Assembly (NCBI RefSeq): GCF_034808145.1
Contig: NZ_JAXHGM010000002.1
Coordinates: 1 to 64,000, forward strand
Length of the DNA stretch: 64,000 nucleotides
DNA from: Halorubellus sp034808145
GTDB taxonomy: Archaea > Halobacteriota > Halobacteria > Halobacteriales > Natrialbaceae
Reading direction: 5' to 3'
Translations under genes and position numbers: made by a program
Shown here: in pieces, positions 32,694 through 41,220 of the stretch
Numbering within the stretch: position 1 is the first letter of the stretch
How the letters are laid out: each line of letters starts with the position of its first letter
The notes under the pieces: model-generated
What the model saw: the letters and a program-made list of their open reading frames with translations, nothing else
What the model was told of the DNA's origin: nothing
Database searches by the model: none

Positions 32694-33650
32694 ATGAGCG
32701 ACCTTTCGGTACCGGCGCGGACCGCCATCGAGCAGTGCATGGACGTGCGCGAGGACGAGAGCGTGGTCGTCGTGACCGACGACGAGCGCCGTCCCATCGG
32801 CGAGGCGCTGTACGAGGCGGCGCTCGCGGCGACCGACGACGCGACCGTCCTCCAGTATCCGCCGGGCGAGAACCACGGCGAGGAGCCGCCGGAAGCGGTC
32901 GCGGCGGCGATGGCGGCGGCGGACGTGTTCCTGGCGCCGACGTCGAAGAGCCTGAGTCACACGCGAGCGCGCTCCGCGGCGACCGACGCCGGCGCGCGCG
33001 GCGCGACCCTCCCCGGTATCACCGAGGACGTGTTCACGACCGGGCTGGACGCGGACTACGAGCGGATCGCGGCGGGCTGCGAGGACGTCCTCGCGCAGGT
33101 CGCCGACGCCGAGGAGGTCCGGGTGACGACCGACCTCGGCACCGACATCACGTTCGAGGCGGGCGACCGCGACTGGCGCGCGGACACCGGGATGGTCCAC
33201 GAGGACGGCGACTTCTCGAACCTCCCCGCCGGCGAGGTGTTCGTCGCGCCCGAGACCGCGAACGGCCGGTTCGTCGTCGACGGGACGATGATGCCGTACG
33301 AGCGCCTCGACGACGACCAGACGCTCGCGTTCGACGTCGCGGACGGCCAGGTGACGGACATCGAGGACGACCGTATCGCCGAGCAGTTCGCGGAGCTCGC
33401 CGCGGACGCGGGCGACGTCGTGTACAACCTCGCGGAGCTCGGTATCGGGACGAACGTCGCCGTCACGGACCTCGTCGGCTCCGTCCTCCTCGACGAGAAG
33501 GCCGCGGGAACGGTCCACATCGCCATCGGCGACAACGCCGGCATCGGCGGCGACACCGACGCGCCCATCCACTCCGACGGCGTCATCCGGGACCCGACCG
33601 TGTACGCCGACGGCGAGGAGGTTGACCTCCCGACGCCCGAACGGTCCTGA
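32694..33650 (+). CDS. M29-family (AmpS/aminopeptidase T-like) aminopeptidase
   Basis: 318 residues from ATG at 32694. The metal-binding region of family M29 is visible: NLPAGEVFVAPE (Glu), VVYNLAELGIGTN (Glu), KAAGTVHIAIGDNAGIGGDTDAPIHSDGV (His, Asp). Length is slightly below the ~370 residues of thermophilic aminopeptidase T, as in other haloarchaeal members. It would remove N-terminal residues from peptides in the cytoplasm using two metal ions. Confidence 0.85.
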   Translation: MSDLSVPARTAIEQCMDVREDESVVVVTDDERRPIGEALYEAALAATDDATVLQYPPGENHGEEPPEAVAAAMAAADVFLAPTSKSLSHTRARSAATDAGARGATLPGITEDVFTTGLDADYERIAAGCEDVLAQVADAEEVRVTTDLGTDITFEAGDRDWRADTGMVHEDGDFSNLPAGEVFVAPETANGRFVVDGTMMPYERLDDDQTLAFDVADGQVTDIEDDRIAEQFAELAADAGDVVYNLAELGIGTNVAVTDLVGSVLLDEKAAGTVHIAIGDNAGIGGDTDAPIHSDGVIRDPTVYADGEEVDLPTPERS

Positions 33651-33755
33651 GCGTCTCGACGGCCGAACGCCGTCGCGCTCTCGACGGTCGACGCACGTCC
33701 GGAATCGTCGGTCGTCGGCGAAACCACTTTGACGTCTCCGCGGGTGGGTGCGGGT

Positions 33756-34124
33756 ATGCGAGTACTGCTGGGAGTGGCCGGCGGCGAGGAGTCGATGCGG
33801 GCGCTCGAGTCGACGGTCGAGCGCGCTGCCGAGGCCGGCGACGACCTCACCATCGCGGTCATCGAGAAGGACGACATGGAGCAGTCACCGGACGCGGTCG
33901 CCGACGACGCGCGTGCGGTCGCCGAACGGCACGGACTCGACGTGGACGTGCGCGTCCTCGAAGGCGACCCGGGTGCGTCGCTGGTCGACACCGCCGAACG
34001 CGAGGGGTTCGACGAGCTCGCGATCGGCGGCGGCACCGAGAGCCCGATGGGGAAGATACGACTCGGCCCCGTCACCGAGTTCGTGCTCCTGAACGCCACG
34101 ACGTCCGTTCGACTCGTCCGATGA
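33756..34124 (+). CDS. Universal stress protein (UspA) domain
   Basis: 122 residues from ATG at 33756. VLLGVAGGEESMRALESTVERAAEAGDDLTIAVI opens the alpha/beta fold; the nucleotide-binding G-2x-G-9x-G motif is present near the end as GGGTESPMGKIRLGPVTEF. It ends with an ATGA overlap into the next gene, so it is translationally coupled with the GNAT enzyme. It may bind ATP and act in stress signalling. Confidence 0.85.
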   Translation: MRVLLGVAGGEESMRALESTVERAAEAGDDLTIAVIEKDDMEQSPDAVADDARAVAERHGLDVDVRVLEGDPGASLVDTAEREGFDELAIGGGTESPMGKIRLGPVTEFVLLNATTSVRLVR

Positions 34125-34669
34125 CCGGGAACCGTTCGTTCCCCGACGACGCGGCGAGCGGGTTCCCGACGCCACCGCGGTCGTTCGCGGACCGGGAGGA
34201 CCGCGAGATCCGTATCGACGGTATCGACGAATCGGACCTGGACGCGGTCGCGGAGATGTACGTCGAGTTCGACCCCGCCGACCGCGCGCAGGGGATTCCG
34301 CCGGCTGGCGAGGAGCGCGTGTACGACTGGCTGGACGCGATCTTCGATGACGGCATCAACGTCGCGGCGTTCCACGGCGACGACGTCGCCGGGCACGCGA
34401 CGCTCGTCCCGGACGAAGCCCACGGCGAACCCGGCGAGCACGCGTACGAACTCGCCATCTTCGTGCTCCAGCAGTACCAGCGCGCCGGTATCGGCCGTGA
34501 ACTGCTCGTGACGCTCCTCGGGCACGGCGCCCGCGAGGGCGTCGACCGCGTGTGGCTCACGGTCGAACGCTGGAACACCGCCGCGGTCTCGCTCTACCGC
34601 GACGTCGGCTTCGAGACGTGCGGGAGCGAGAGCTTCGAACTCGAGATGAGTCTGCGCCTCGCGGACTGA
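34121..34669 (+). CDS. GNAT-family N-acetyltransferase
   Basis: 182 residues from ATG at 34121, overlapping the Usp gene by 4 bases. The acetyl-CoA site reads ELAIFVLQQYQRAGIGRELLVTLLGHG (Q-x-x-G-x-G), followed by VDRVWLTVERWNTAAVSLYRDVGFETCG. The N-terminal ~30 residues are acidic and probably flexible. The coupling to a Usp gene suggests a stress-linked acetyltransferase, perhaps of a protein, by analogy with bacterial Usp-GNAT pairs. Confidence 0.88.
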   Translation: MTGNRSFPDDAASGFPTPPRSFADREDREIRIDGIDESDLDAVAEMYVEFDPADRAQGIPPAGEERVYDWLDAIFDDGINVAAFHGDDVAGHATLVPDEAHGEPGEHAYELAIFVLQQYQRAGIGRELLVTLLGHGAREGVDRVWLTVERWNTAAVSLYRDVGFETCGSESFELEMSLRLAD

Positions 34670-34711
34670 GGTAGCATCCGGCGGCCTCCAGGCCGGCGGT
34701 TTTGGGGTCGG

Positions 34712-35176
34712 CTACACGGAGAGGAGCGGTTGGCTGGCGTACAGGAGGACGTATTCGGCGGCTTTCGCGAGGACGTCGCCGCCTTCGCCCATGGGTTCGC
34801 GGGGGACGACGAGGAAGTCGGCGTCGACCTCGTCGGCGGTGTCGAGGACGACGCTCCCGGGGTGCTGGGTCTTGCGCGTGGTCGAGAAGCCGTACGCGGT
34901 CGAGTGCCGGAGTTCGACGTCGTGCTCGGCGGCGATCGGTGCGACGTCGTCCATGAACGACTGGTTGTCGCTGGAGACGTCGTCCGCTTCGACCGCTCCT
35001 TCCTCGACGGCGCGCACGACGTCCTGGCCGACGACGTACACGGCGTACACGCTGGCGTCGTACTCGTCGGCGATGGTGACGGCGTACTCGACGGCGTTCA
35101 CGGACTCGTCGCTGCCGTCGACGGGGACGAGGACGGTGTCGACCTCGAGCGCCTCGGCTGGCGCGGGCGTACTCAT
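34712..35176 (-). CDS. Universal stress protein (UspA) domain, no ATP loop
   Basis: 154 residues from ATG at 35176. Usp fold: DTVLVPVDGSDESVNAVEYAVTIADEYDASVYAVYVVGQ and VDADFLVVPREPMGEGGD. The usual G-2x-G-9x-G loop is replaced by PREPMGEGGDVLAKAAEYV, so ATP binding is doubtful. It diverges from another Usp gene at 35306 across a 129-bp promoter region. Confidence 0.85.
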   Translation of the reverse strand: MSTPAPAEALEVDTVLVPVDGSDESVNAVEYAVTIADEYDASVYAVYVVGQDVVRAVEEGAVEADDVSSDNQSFMDDVAPIAAEHDVELRHSTAYGFSTTRKTQHPGSVVLDTADEVDADFLVVPREPMGEGGDVLAKAAEYVLLYASQPLLSV

Positions 35177-35305
35177 AGCGGGCAGTGCGACGCCGGGAAC
35201 CAAAAAGGTGCGTGCGTTCGGGTCGCGAGCGGTCGGCTGCGAGTGGGCGTCGGTCGCCGTGACACGTCGGGTGGGTTTAAGCCACGGCCGGTCGTTCCAT
35301 CGGGT

Positions 35306-35734
35306 ATGTTCGATTCGGTCGTCGTCGCGACGGACGGCTCCGAGAGCGTACAGCGTGCGGTCGACGTGTCGCTCGACTTCGCGGAGCGGTTCGACGCGAC
35401 CGTGCACGCGCTGTACGTCGTCGACGCCTCCGAGGTGGAGTCCTCGCCGGAGTCGGTGCGCGACGAACTGCGGAGTGCGCTCGAAGCGGACGGCGAAGAT
35501 GCGTTGTCGGCGGTCGCGGAGCGCGCGAACGTCGACGTCACGACCGCGGTCCGCGAGGGCCGTCCGGCGGCGGAGATCACGGCGTACGCTCGCGAGGTGG
35601 ACGCGGACGTCGTCGCCAGCGGGACGCGCGGTCGCCACGGCGAGAACCGGTTCCTCATCGGGAGCGTCGCCGAGCGCGTCGTCCGCACGTGCGACAGGCC
35701 CGTGTTGACGGTACGGCAGCTCCAGGAGGAGTAG
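35306..35734 (+). CDS. Universal stress protein (UspA) domain, ATP-binding type
   Basis: 142 residues from ATG at 35306. DSVVVATDGSESVQRAVDVSLDFAERFDATVHALYVVD and the complete nucleotide loop SGTRGRHGENRFLIGSVAERVV, then DRPVLTVR. It should bind ATP and dimerise. TTTAAGCC about 28-30 bp upstream is a likely TATA element. Third Usp gene within 2 kb. Confidence 0.9.
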   Translation: MFDSVVVATDGSESVQRAVDVSLDFAERFDATVHALYVVDASEVESSPESVRDELRSALEADGEDALSAVAERANVDVTTAVREGRPAAEITAYAREVDADVVASGTRGRHGENRFLIGSVAERVVRTCDRPVLTVRQLQEE

Positions 35735-35815
35735 CGAGACTGGCGGTCGCGGGGGAGCGTGGTGGCTCCAACCCCGAACCGCCGGCTACTTGCCGTGTGC
35801 TCGCGTCCTCGGGGT

Positions 35816-36949
35816 ATGGACGAGTCCCTCATCGAGCAGGACGATATGTCGCTCGCGCGGAAGTCGGTACTCCCTGGCACGGGCTTTTTCGTGCCGGACG
35901 AGGTCGACGAGGAGCGACGGGAGCGCGAGGCCGCCGAGGCCCTGGCGGGCCAGTCGGTCGCGGTGGTCGCGGACCCGGACGCGGACGGCCTGGCGTGTGT
36001 CGCGCTGCTGCGGGAGGCGTACGGTGACGCCGGCCTGGTGCCGGCGGGCCCGCACGACCTCGAGGACGGCATGGAGCTCGTGGCGGAGCACGGCGAGCCG
36101 GGGCTGGACGTGTTCGTCTGCGACCTCTGCCCGGACCGCTACGAGTACGTCGACGAGGAACTCGACGCGCTCGTCGAGACCGCGGACTCCGTCAGGTGGT
36201 TCGACCACCACCAGTGGGACGACGACGTCGCAGCGAAGGTCCGCGAGGCGGGCGTGGACCTGGTCGTCGGCGACAGCGACGAGGAGTGCACCGCGGACGT
36301 CACCGTCCGCAGCCTCGACCACGCGTTCGACGAGCAGTACGTCGACCTGGCCGCCGTCACGCGCGACCACGACCTCTGGCTGCGCGAGGACGAGCGGAGC
36401 GACGACCTCGCGGACCTCGCGTACTGGGTGGACCCCGAGGAGTACATCGAGATAATCCGCGAGGGCGGCGCGGACCTGCCCGCGGACGCTCGGGAACTGC
36501 TCGCGGAGCGTCGCGTGGAGAAGGAGGCGCTCATCGAGAAGGCCGTGGACCGCGGCGAGATACGGGAGGTCAACGGGTGGACGGTCGGCGTGACGTACGG
36601 CCGGTGCTCGCAGAACGAGGTCGCGGAGGCGTTCCGCGAGCAGGGCGCGGACGCGAGCGTCGTCGTCAAACCCGCCGGTTCGGCGAGCATCCGCGGCACG
36701 GACGAGTTCGAGCGCTGTCACGAGGTCGCCGGCCAGGTCAACGGCGGCGGGCACCCGAAGGCCGCGGGGTGCAAGCCCGACATCTACGACGACATGCTCG
36801 ACTACGCGCACCACTGGACGACCCGCGGCGCCACCGCGAAACAGGTCATCCTCGACGGGTTCCGGCACCTCGACCGCGAGGACGAGTCGGCGGAGAACGA
36901 GGCCGGGGACGACGACGCGGCAGGGAACGACGCGGCGGACGGCGAGTGA
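35816..36949 (+). CDS. DHH/DHHA1 phosphoesterase (RecJ-like or nanoRNase-like)
   Basis: 377 residues from ATG at 35816. DHH-family motifs in order: VVADPDADGLACVALL (DxDxDG), VFVCDLCPD, WFDHHQWDDD (DHH), then LAAVTRDHDLW; the DHHA1 part ends with QVNGGGHPKAAGC (GGGH). The family uses two manganese ions to hydrolyse phosphodiesters in single-stranded nucleic acid or oligonucleotides. Archaeal members include the GAN nuclease of the replisome. The acidic C-terminal tail (~40 residues) is a halophile addition. Monocistronic. Confidence 0.88.
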   Translation: MDESLIEQDDMSLARKSVLPGTGFFVPDEVDEERREREAAEALAGQSVAVVADPDADGLACVALLREAYGDAGLVPAGPHDLEDGMELVAEHGEPGLDVFVCDLCPDRYEYVDEELDALVETADSVRWFDHHQWDDDVAAKVREAGVDLVVGDSDEECTADVTVRSLDHAFDEQYVDLAAVTRDHDLWLREDERSDDLADLAYWVDPEEYIEIIREGGADLPADARELLAERRVEKEALIEKAVDRGEIREVNGWTVGVTYGRCSQNEVAEAFREQGADASVVVKPAGSASIRGTDEFERCHEVAGQVNGGGHPKAAGCKPDIYDDMLDYAHHWTTRGATAKQVILDGFRHLDREDESAENEAGDDDAAGNDAADGE

Positions 36950-37121
36950 GTCGCATCTGGCGTCGGTGACGCCCGCGGTCGGGGCGCACGAGTAAGACCG
37001 GTGCCGCATCGGCGCGTGCTAACGCTTAACACTCTACTGGGCGTATCTCGGATGGGTCAGTCCTCAGCCGACTACGTGGCTCGACGACGCTGCGGCGTCG
37101 CGGACGCCCGGAGCCACACCG

Positions 37122-37541
37122 ATGTCCACCACCACAGCCACAGAGACCGAGCGAATCGCTCGCGAGCACTTCGACCGCGTCTGGAACCACGGCGAGGTAG
37201 ACGAGAGCGTCCTCGCGGACGACTACCGGGTCCACACGAACTTCGGCGAGGCGGAGACGCACACGCTCCAGTCGTTCGAGCGCGCCCTCGAGCACATGCG
37301 CGACGCCGTCCCGGACATGCAAAAGGAGCCCGCGGACGTCGTCGCGACCGACGACCGAGCCGTGATCCGGTACACGATGACCGGCACGCAGCAAGGCGAG
37401 TTCCGCGGCATCCCCGCCACCGGCGAGCCGATAGAGACCGAGGCCATCGCCATGTACCGGTTCGAGGGCTCGAAGATAGCGGAGGCGTGGATCGTCGCGG
37501 ACTTCCTCCGCGCGATGCGTCAACTCGGCGTCGCCGACTGA
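37122..37541 (+). CDS. SnoaL-like / ester cyclase family protein
   Basis: 139 residues from ATG at 37122. The cone-shaped SnoaL/NTF2-like fold is suggested by AREHFDRVWNHGEVDESVLADDYRVHTNF, a helix ALEHMRDAVPDMQKEPADVVATDDRAVIRYTMTGTQQGEFRGIPATGEPIETEAIAMYRF reduced here to its parts, and the closing WIVADFLRAMRQLGV. Members bind small hydrophobic ligands; real function unknown. A TATA-like CGCTTAACAC is ~95 bp upstream, giving an apparent leader. Confidence 0.8.
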   Translation: MSTTTATETERIAREHFDRVWNHGEVDESVLADDYRVHTNFGEAETHTLQSFERALEHMRDAVPDMQKEPADVVATDDRAVIRYTMTGTQQGEFRGIPATGEPIETEAIAMYRFEGSKIAEAWIVADFLRAMRQLGVAD

Positions 37542-37625
37542 CGCCGCCGGCGACCCAACCTCAGCGAGGAACCCTCCGTCGACGAGGGGGAGCGAGCCGG
37601 CGAGCGGGTCACCCCTCGCTCCTCG

Positions 37626-38591
37626 TCAGCGATCGGTCGGCTCGAGGTCGACGTCGATGCGCTCGCCGACCGCGAAATCGAGGTTCTCGCCGACGAGTTT
37701 GACCGCGTAGTCGCCGCGCTGGCCGCAGAACAGGGAGATGCCGTGGACGGGCTGGTCGTTCGCGCGGACGGTCACGGGCCGCCAGGTGACGTCGTTCGCG
37801 CTCCCGCGGCTCGCGACGGCGTCGCCGACGTGCTCGCCGAGCAGGTCGACGGGCCCGGTCGCCTCGGCGGCCCTGTCTCCGTCGGCGCCGGTGGCGGGAT
37901 GGACGCCGCCGGCGTCGTAGTGCTGGAACCCGCCGTCGAGCACGACGCGCTCGCCGTCGACGTCGGCGGCGACCCCGGCGAACGAGCCGGGTTCGATGTC
38001 GCCGGAGTCGGGTGCGTCCAGCAGCGCGTACGAGTCCGCGGCGTCGACGACGGTCCCGGAGCCGTCCCACTCCAGCGGGACCGGGTCGACGCCGACGTCG
38101 AGCGGGAGCGAGCCGCTCGCGCGAAGGTGGTCCTGGTCGTGCCGACGGAACCCGACGTGGAGGTGGTTCGGGACCCAGCGCGCGAAGAACCCCGCGCGGA
38201 CGAGGTCGCCGAGGGAGTCCCCGACGCGGACCGTCTCGCCGACCGCGACCGTCGGCTCGACGTGCATGATGCGGGCGACGACCGGCCCGCAGTCGACGAC
38301 GACGAGGTGGTCCTGGGCGGGCGCGTACGGCTTCGGTGGTGCGCGTACGGTCTCGGTCGCGACGACCTCGCCGCTGACGGGGCTCGGCGCGGTCCCGTCC
38401 ATCGGGTAGCAGTCGACGGCGCACCCGTGGTCGTGCGCGGCGTACGGCGAGTTGTACAGCGTGTACCGCCGGTAGCGTTCCAGCACGCTCGCCGGGAGGG
38501 TCACGACGCCGTCCTCGTTCACCGACACTCCGGGGTTCTCGGCTTCGGCGGTCCGCCCGTCCGTCGTATCCGTCCCGTCCTCGGCGCTCAT
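37626..38591 (-). CDS. M23 (LytM-like) peptidase-fold protein without signal peptide
   Basis: 321 residues from ATG at 38591. After a disordered start, residues ~50-170 follow the LytM/M23 layout: AAHDHGCAVDCYP (His...Asp), APSPVSGEVVATE, LVVVDCGPVVARIMHVEP, VAVGETVRVGDSLGDL and WVPNHLHVGFR (HxH), i.e. the usual zinc ligands, although the first spacing is longer. A second beta-rich part follows. No signal peptide or membrane helix is seen, and archaea lack murein, so the substrate is unlikely to be peptidoglycan. It diverges from the lipoate-ligase-like gene. Confidence 0.65.
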   Translation of the reverse strand: MSAEDGTDTTDGRTAEAENPGVSVNEDGVVTLPASVLERYRRYTLYNSPYAAHDHGCAVDCYPMDGTAPSPVSGEVVATETVRAPPKPYAPAQDHLVVVDCGPVVARIMHVEPTVAVGETVRVGDSLGDLVRAGFFARWVPNHLHVGFRRHDQDHLRASGSLPLDVGVDPVPLEWDGSGTVVDAADSYALLDAPDSGDIEPGSFAGVAADVDGERVVLDGGFQHYDAGGVHPATGADGDRAAEATGPVDLLGEHVGDAVASRGSANDVTWRPVTVRANDQPVHGISLFCGQRGDYAVKLVGENLDFAVGERIDVDLEPTDR

Positions 38592-38646
38592 TCGGTCGCG
38601 GCTTGGGGGCGACGGGCCTAAACCGGCGCGGTCCGACCGCTGTCGT

Positions 38647-39366
38647 ATGGAAGCGGACTCGCCGACGCTCGTCGTCCGCGGTCGCCTCGACGACGCGCTC
38701 GCTGACGGCGCGGCCACCGGACAGCTCCGGGACCGCGTCGCCGAGACCGGCCAGCCCGCGGTTCGCGTGTGGGCGCCGGCGCGCATCGTCGCGTTCGGCC
38801 GCCGCGACACCCGCAGCGACGGCTACGGCGCCGCGGCGGCCGCGGCGCGCGAGCACGGCTACGAGCCAGTCGAGCGGAGCGTCGGCGGGCGCGCGGTCGC
38901 GTACGACGGCGAGACCACGCTCGCGTTCGCCCGAATCACGCCCGTCGACGGCGTCCGCGGCGGCCTCGACGAGCGCTACGACGCCCTCACCCGCGACGTC
39001 CGCGGTGCGCTCGCCGGCCTCGGCGTCGACGCCAGCGAGGGCGAACCACCGGAGTCGTTCTGCCCCGGCCAGCACTCCCTGCGAACGACCGCGGGCGGCA
39101 AGCTCGCGGGACTCGCCCAGCGCGTCACGCAGGGCGCCGCCATCACGAGCGGCGTGCTCGTCGTCGCGAACCGCGACGACCTCGCCGGCGTCCTCGCCCC
39201 CGTCTACCGCGCGCTCGACGTCCCCTTCGACCCCGCGAGCGTCGGGAGCGTCGCGAACGCAGGCGGACCGAGCGACCCAGACCGCGTCCGGGCGGCCCTG
39301 GAGGACGCGCTCGTCGGCGACCGCGACCGCGAGGTCGTCGACGTGACGGCCGTCGTCGACGCGTAG
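38647..39366 (+). CDS. Biotin/lipoate-protein ligase-like protein
   Basis: 239 residues from ATG at 38647. The LplA fold: RVWAPARIVAFGRRDT, the family RxxGG loop as ERSVGGRAVAYDGETTLAFAR, and SFCPGQHSLRTTAGGKLAGLAQRVT where the catalytic Lys lies (GGKLAG). It would attach or transfer lipoate/octanoate to carrier proteins; whether it is a full ligase or one half of a bipartite ligase is not settled. The next gene is dihydroorotase, not related. Confidence 0.8.
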   Translation: MEADSPTLVVRGRLDDALADGAATGQLRDRVAETGQPAVRVWAPARIVAFGRRDTRSDGYGAAAAAAREHGYEPVERSVGGRAVAYDGETTLAFARITPVDGVRGGLDERYDALTRDVRGALAGLGVDASEGEPPESFCPGQHSLRTTAGGKLAGLAQRVTQGAAITSGVLVVANRDDLAGVLAPVYRALDVPFDPASVGSVANAGGPSDPDRVRAALEDALVGDRDREVVDVTAVVDA

Positions 39367-39432
39367 GCGCTCGCTGCATCGACGCGCTCCCGGACCGGAG
39401 GCTTCAGGGCGCTCGCTGGCGGACCCCTGCGT

Positions 39433-40815
39433 ATGCTCTTCCGGAACGCGACGCTCGCGGACGGCGAGACGGTGGACGTCCGCGTCGAAGACGGCGAGAT
39501 CGCCGCGGTCGGCGACCTGGACGGCGGCGAGTCGACGACCAGCGACGACGAATCGGTCGTGGACGCCACGGGCAAGCACCTGCTCCCGGGCGCGATCGAC
39601 GCGCACGTGCACTTCCGCCAGCCCGGCTACGGTCACAAGGAGACGTGGGAGACCGGGTCGCGGTCCGCGGTCGCGGGCGGCGTCACGACCGTCGTCGACC
39701 AGCCAAACACCAGTCCGCCGACGACCTCCGGAACCGCGTTCGACGAGAAGGCCGCGTTCGCCGCGGACTCGCACGTCGACTGGGGGATCAACGGCGGCGT
39801 CACCGAGGACTGGGACCCCGAGACCCTGCTCGACCGCGACCTGTTCGCGCTCGGCGAGGTGTTCCTCGCGGACTCCACGGGCAACATGGGGATCGACGCC
39901 GAGCTGTTCGCGGACGCGGTCGCGAAGGCCGGCGACGCCGACGTCACCGTGACCGTGCACGCCGAGGACGCGACGCTGTTCGACGAGACCGCACTCGACG
40001 ACGCGGGCGACGGCGAGGGTCGCGCGGCGAACGCGGACGCCTGGAGCGCGTACCGGACGGCCGACGCTGAGGCGGCCGCGGTCGAGCGCGCGTGCGACGT
40101 CGCCGCGGACGCCGACGCCGCGCTCCACATCGCGCACACCTCGACGCCCGAGGGCGTCGACGCCGCCGCGGCCGCGGGCGCGACCTGCGAGGTCAGCCCG
40201 CACCACCTCCTGCTCTCCCGCGCGGACCTCACCGGCGACGACGCGCCCGGCCGACCCGAGTCCCGCGAGCCCGGGGACCCGCTCGGCACGTACGGCCGCA
40301 TGAACCCGCCACTCCGGAGCGAGGACCGCCGCGAGGCCGTCTACGAGCGCGTCGCCGACGGTACCGTCGACCTCGTCGCGACCGACCACGCGCCCCACAC
40401 CGTCGCCGAGAAGGAGGCGACGCTCGCCGACGCCCCCAGCGGCGTCCCCGGCGTCGAGACCATGCTCCCGCTGCTCCTCGAGGAAGCGCGCACGGGGCGA
40501 CTCCCGCTGGAGCGCGTCCGCGACCTCGTCAGCGCGAATCCCGCCGACGTCTTCGACCTCCCGCGGAAGGGGCGCGTGGCGGCGGGGATGGACGCGGACC
40601 TCGTGCTCGTCGACCTCGACGACCCCGCCACCATCGACGGCGACGCGCTCCACTCGAAGTGCGGGTGGACGCCGTTCGCGGGCTGGCGGGGCGTGTTCCC
40701 CGAGCGCGTCTACCTGCGCGGCCACCTCGCGTACGACGCCAGCCGCGACGCCGGCGGCCCCGACGCCGACGACGCGTTCCCCGCCGGCGCCATCGGCGAG
40801 AACGTCGAAGAATAA
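39433..40815 (+). CDS. pyrC: Dihydroorotase
   Basis: 460 residues from ATG at 39433. Cyclic amidohydrolase motifs: IDAHVHFRQPGYGHKETWETGS (HxH), TVVDQPNT, VTVHAEDA, ALHIAHTSTPEG, CEVSPHHLLL, the closing VATDHAPH (Asp base) and GRMNPPLRSE. The NPPLR segment is characteristic of dihydroorotase rather than allantoinase. It forms dihydroorotate from carbamoyl-aspartate in pyrimidine synthesis. Length and motifs are intact. No other pyr gene is adjacent. Confidence 0.9.
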   Translation: MLFRNATLADGETVDVRVEDGEIAAVGDLDGGESTTSDDESVVDATGKHLLPGAIDAHVHFRQPGYGHKETWETGSRSAVAGGVTTVVDQPNTSPPTTSGTAFDEKAAFAADSHVDWGINGGVTEDWDPETLLDRDLFALGEVFLADSTGNMGIDAELFADAVAKAGDADVTVTVHAEDATLFDETALDDAGDGEGRAANADAWSAYRTADAEAAAVERACDVAADADAALHIAHTSTPEGVDAAAAAGATCEVSPHHLLLSRADLTGDDAPGRPESREPGDPLGTYGRMNPPLRSEDRREAVYERVADGTVDLVATDHAPHTVAEKEATLADAPSGVPGVETMLPLLLEEARTGRLPLERVRDLVSANPADVFDLPRKGRVAAGMDADLVLVDLDDPATIDGDALHSKCGWTPFAGWRGVFPERVYLRGHLAYDASRDAGGPDADDAFPAGAIGENVEE

Positions 40816-40834
40816 TCCGCGACGCGACGGGCGT

Positions 40835-41215
40835 TCACACGCCGAGCGCAAGCACTTCCACGACGCCCGTCGCGACCATCGCACCACCGCCGAACCCGCC
40901 GATGCGCGCCATCGCACGGCGCGAATCCGCCTCGGTCCAGTTCGTGTTCGTGTCCAGGTGCGCCTGCATGTTCTCGAACCCACGACCGGCCATCGCCGAC
41001 CCCGACCACCCCAGCAGGCCGAGGCCGAACGCGAGCGTGCCGAGCGCGAACGCGAACTGGGACGCACCGACGACCGTCCAGCCACCCGCGACGACGAGCG
41101 CGCCGAGCAACAGACCGCCGACGAGCACGCCGACCGCGAACGCCCCGCCGACGAGTCGCAGCCGCGGCCACGCGTACGCTCGAACGCGCTCCCCGAGCGT
41201 GGCCTCCGCGTCCAT
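40835..41215 (-). CDS. DUF7268-like small membrane protein
   Basis: 126 residues from ATG at 41215. Three to four membrane helices (VGGAFAVGVLVGGLLLGALVV, QFAFALGTLAFGLGLLGWSG, GGFGGGAMVATGVVEVLALG), with a basic N-terminal RVRAYAWPRLR. I tentatively place it in a haloarchaeal DUF7268 type; function unknown. It starts 5 bases downstream of the stop of the permease gene and could be the last gene of the importer operon. Confidence 0.6.
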   Translation of the reverse strand: MDAEATLGERVRAYAWPRLRLVGGAFAVGVLVGGLLLGALVVAGGWTVVGASQFAFALGTLAFGLGLLGWSGSAMAGRGFENMQAHLDTNTNWTEADSRRAMARIGGFGGGAMVATGVVEVLALGV

Positions 41216-41220
41216 CGCGA

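Noticed and set aside
37609..41085. 1158-codon minus-strand frame
   Set aside because: Covers the antisense of dihydroorotase and the lipoate-ligase-like gene with low-complexity Arg/Gly sequence; shadow only.
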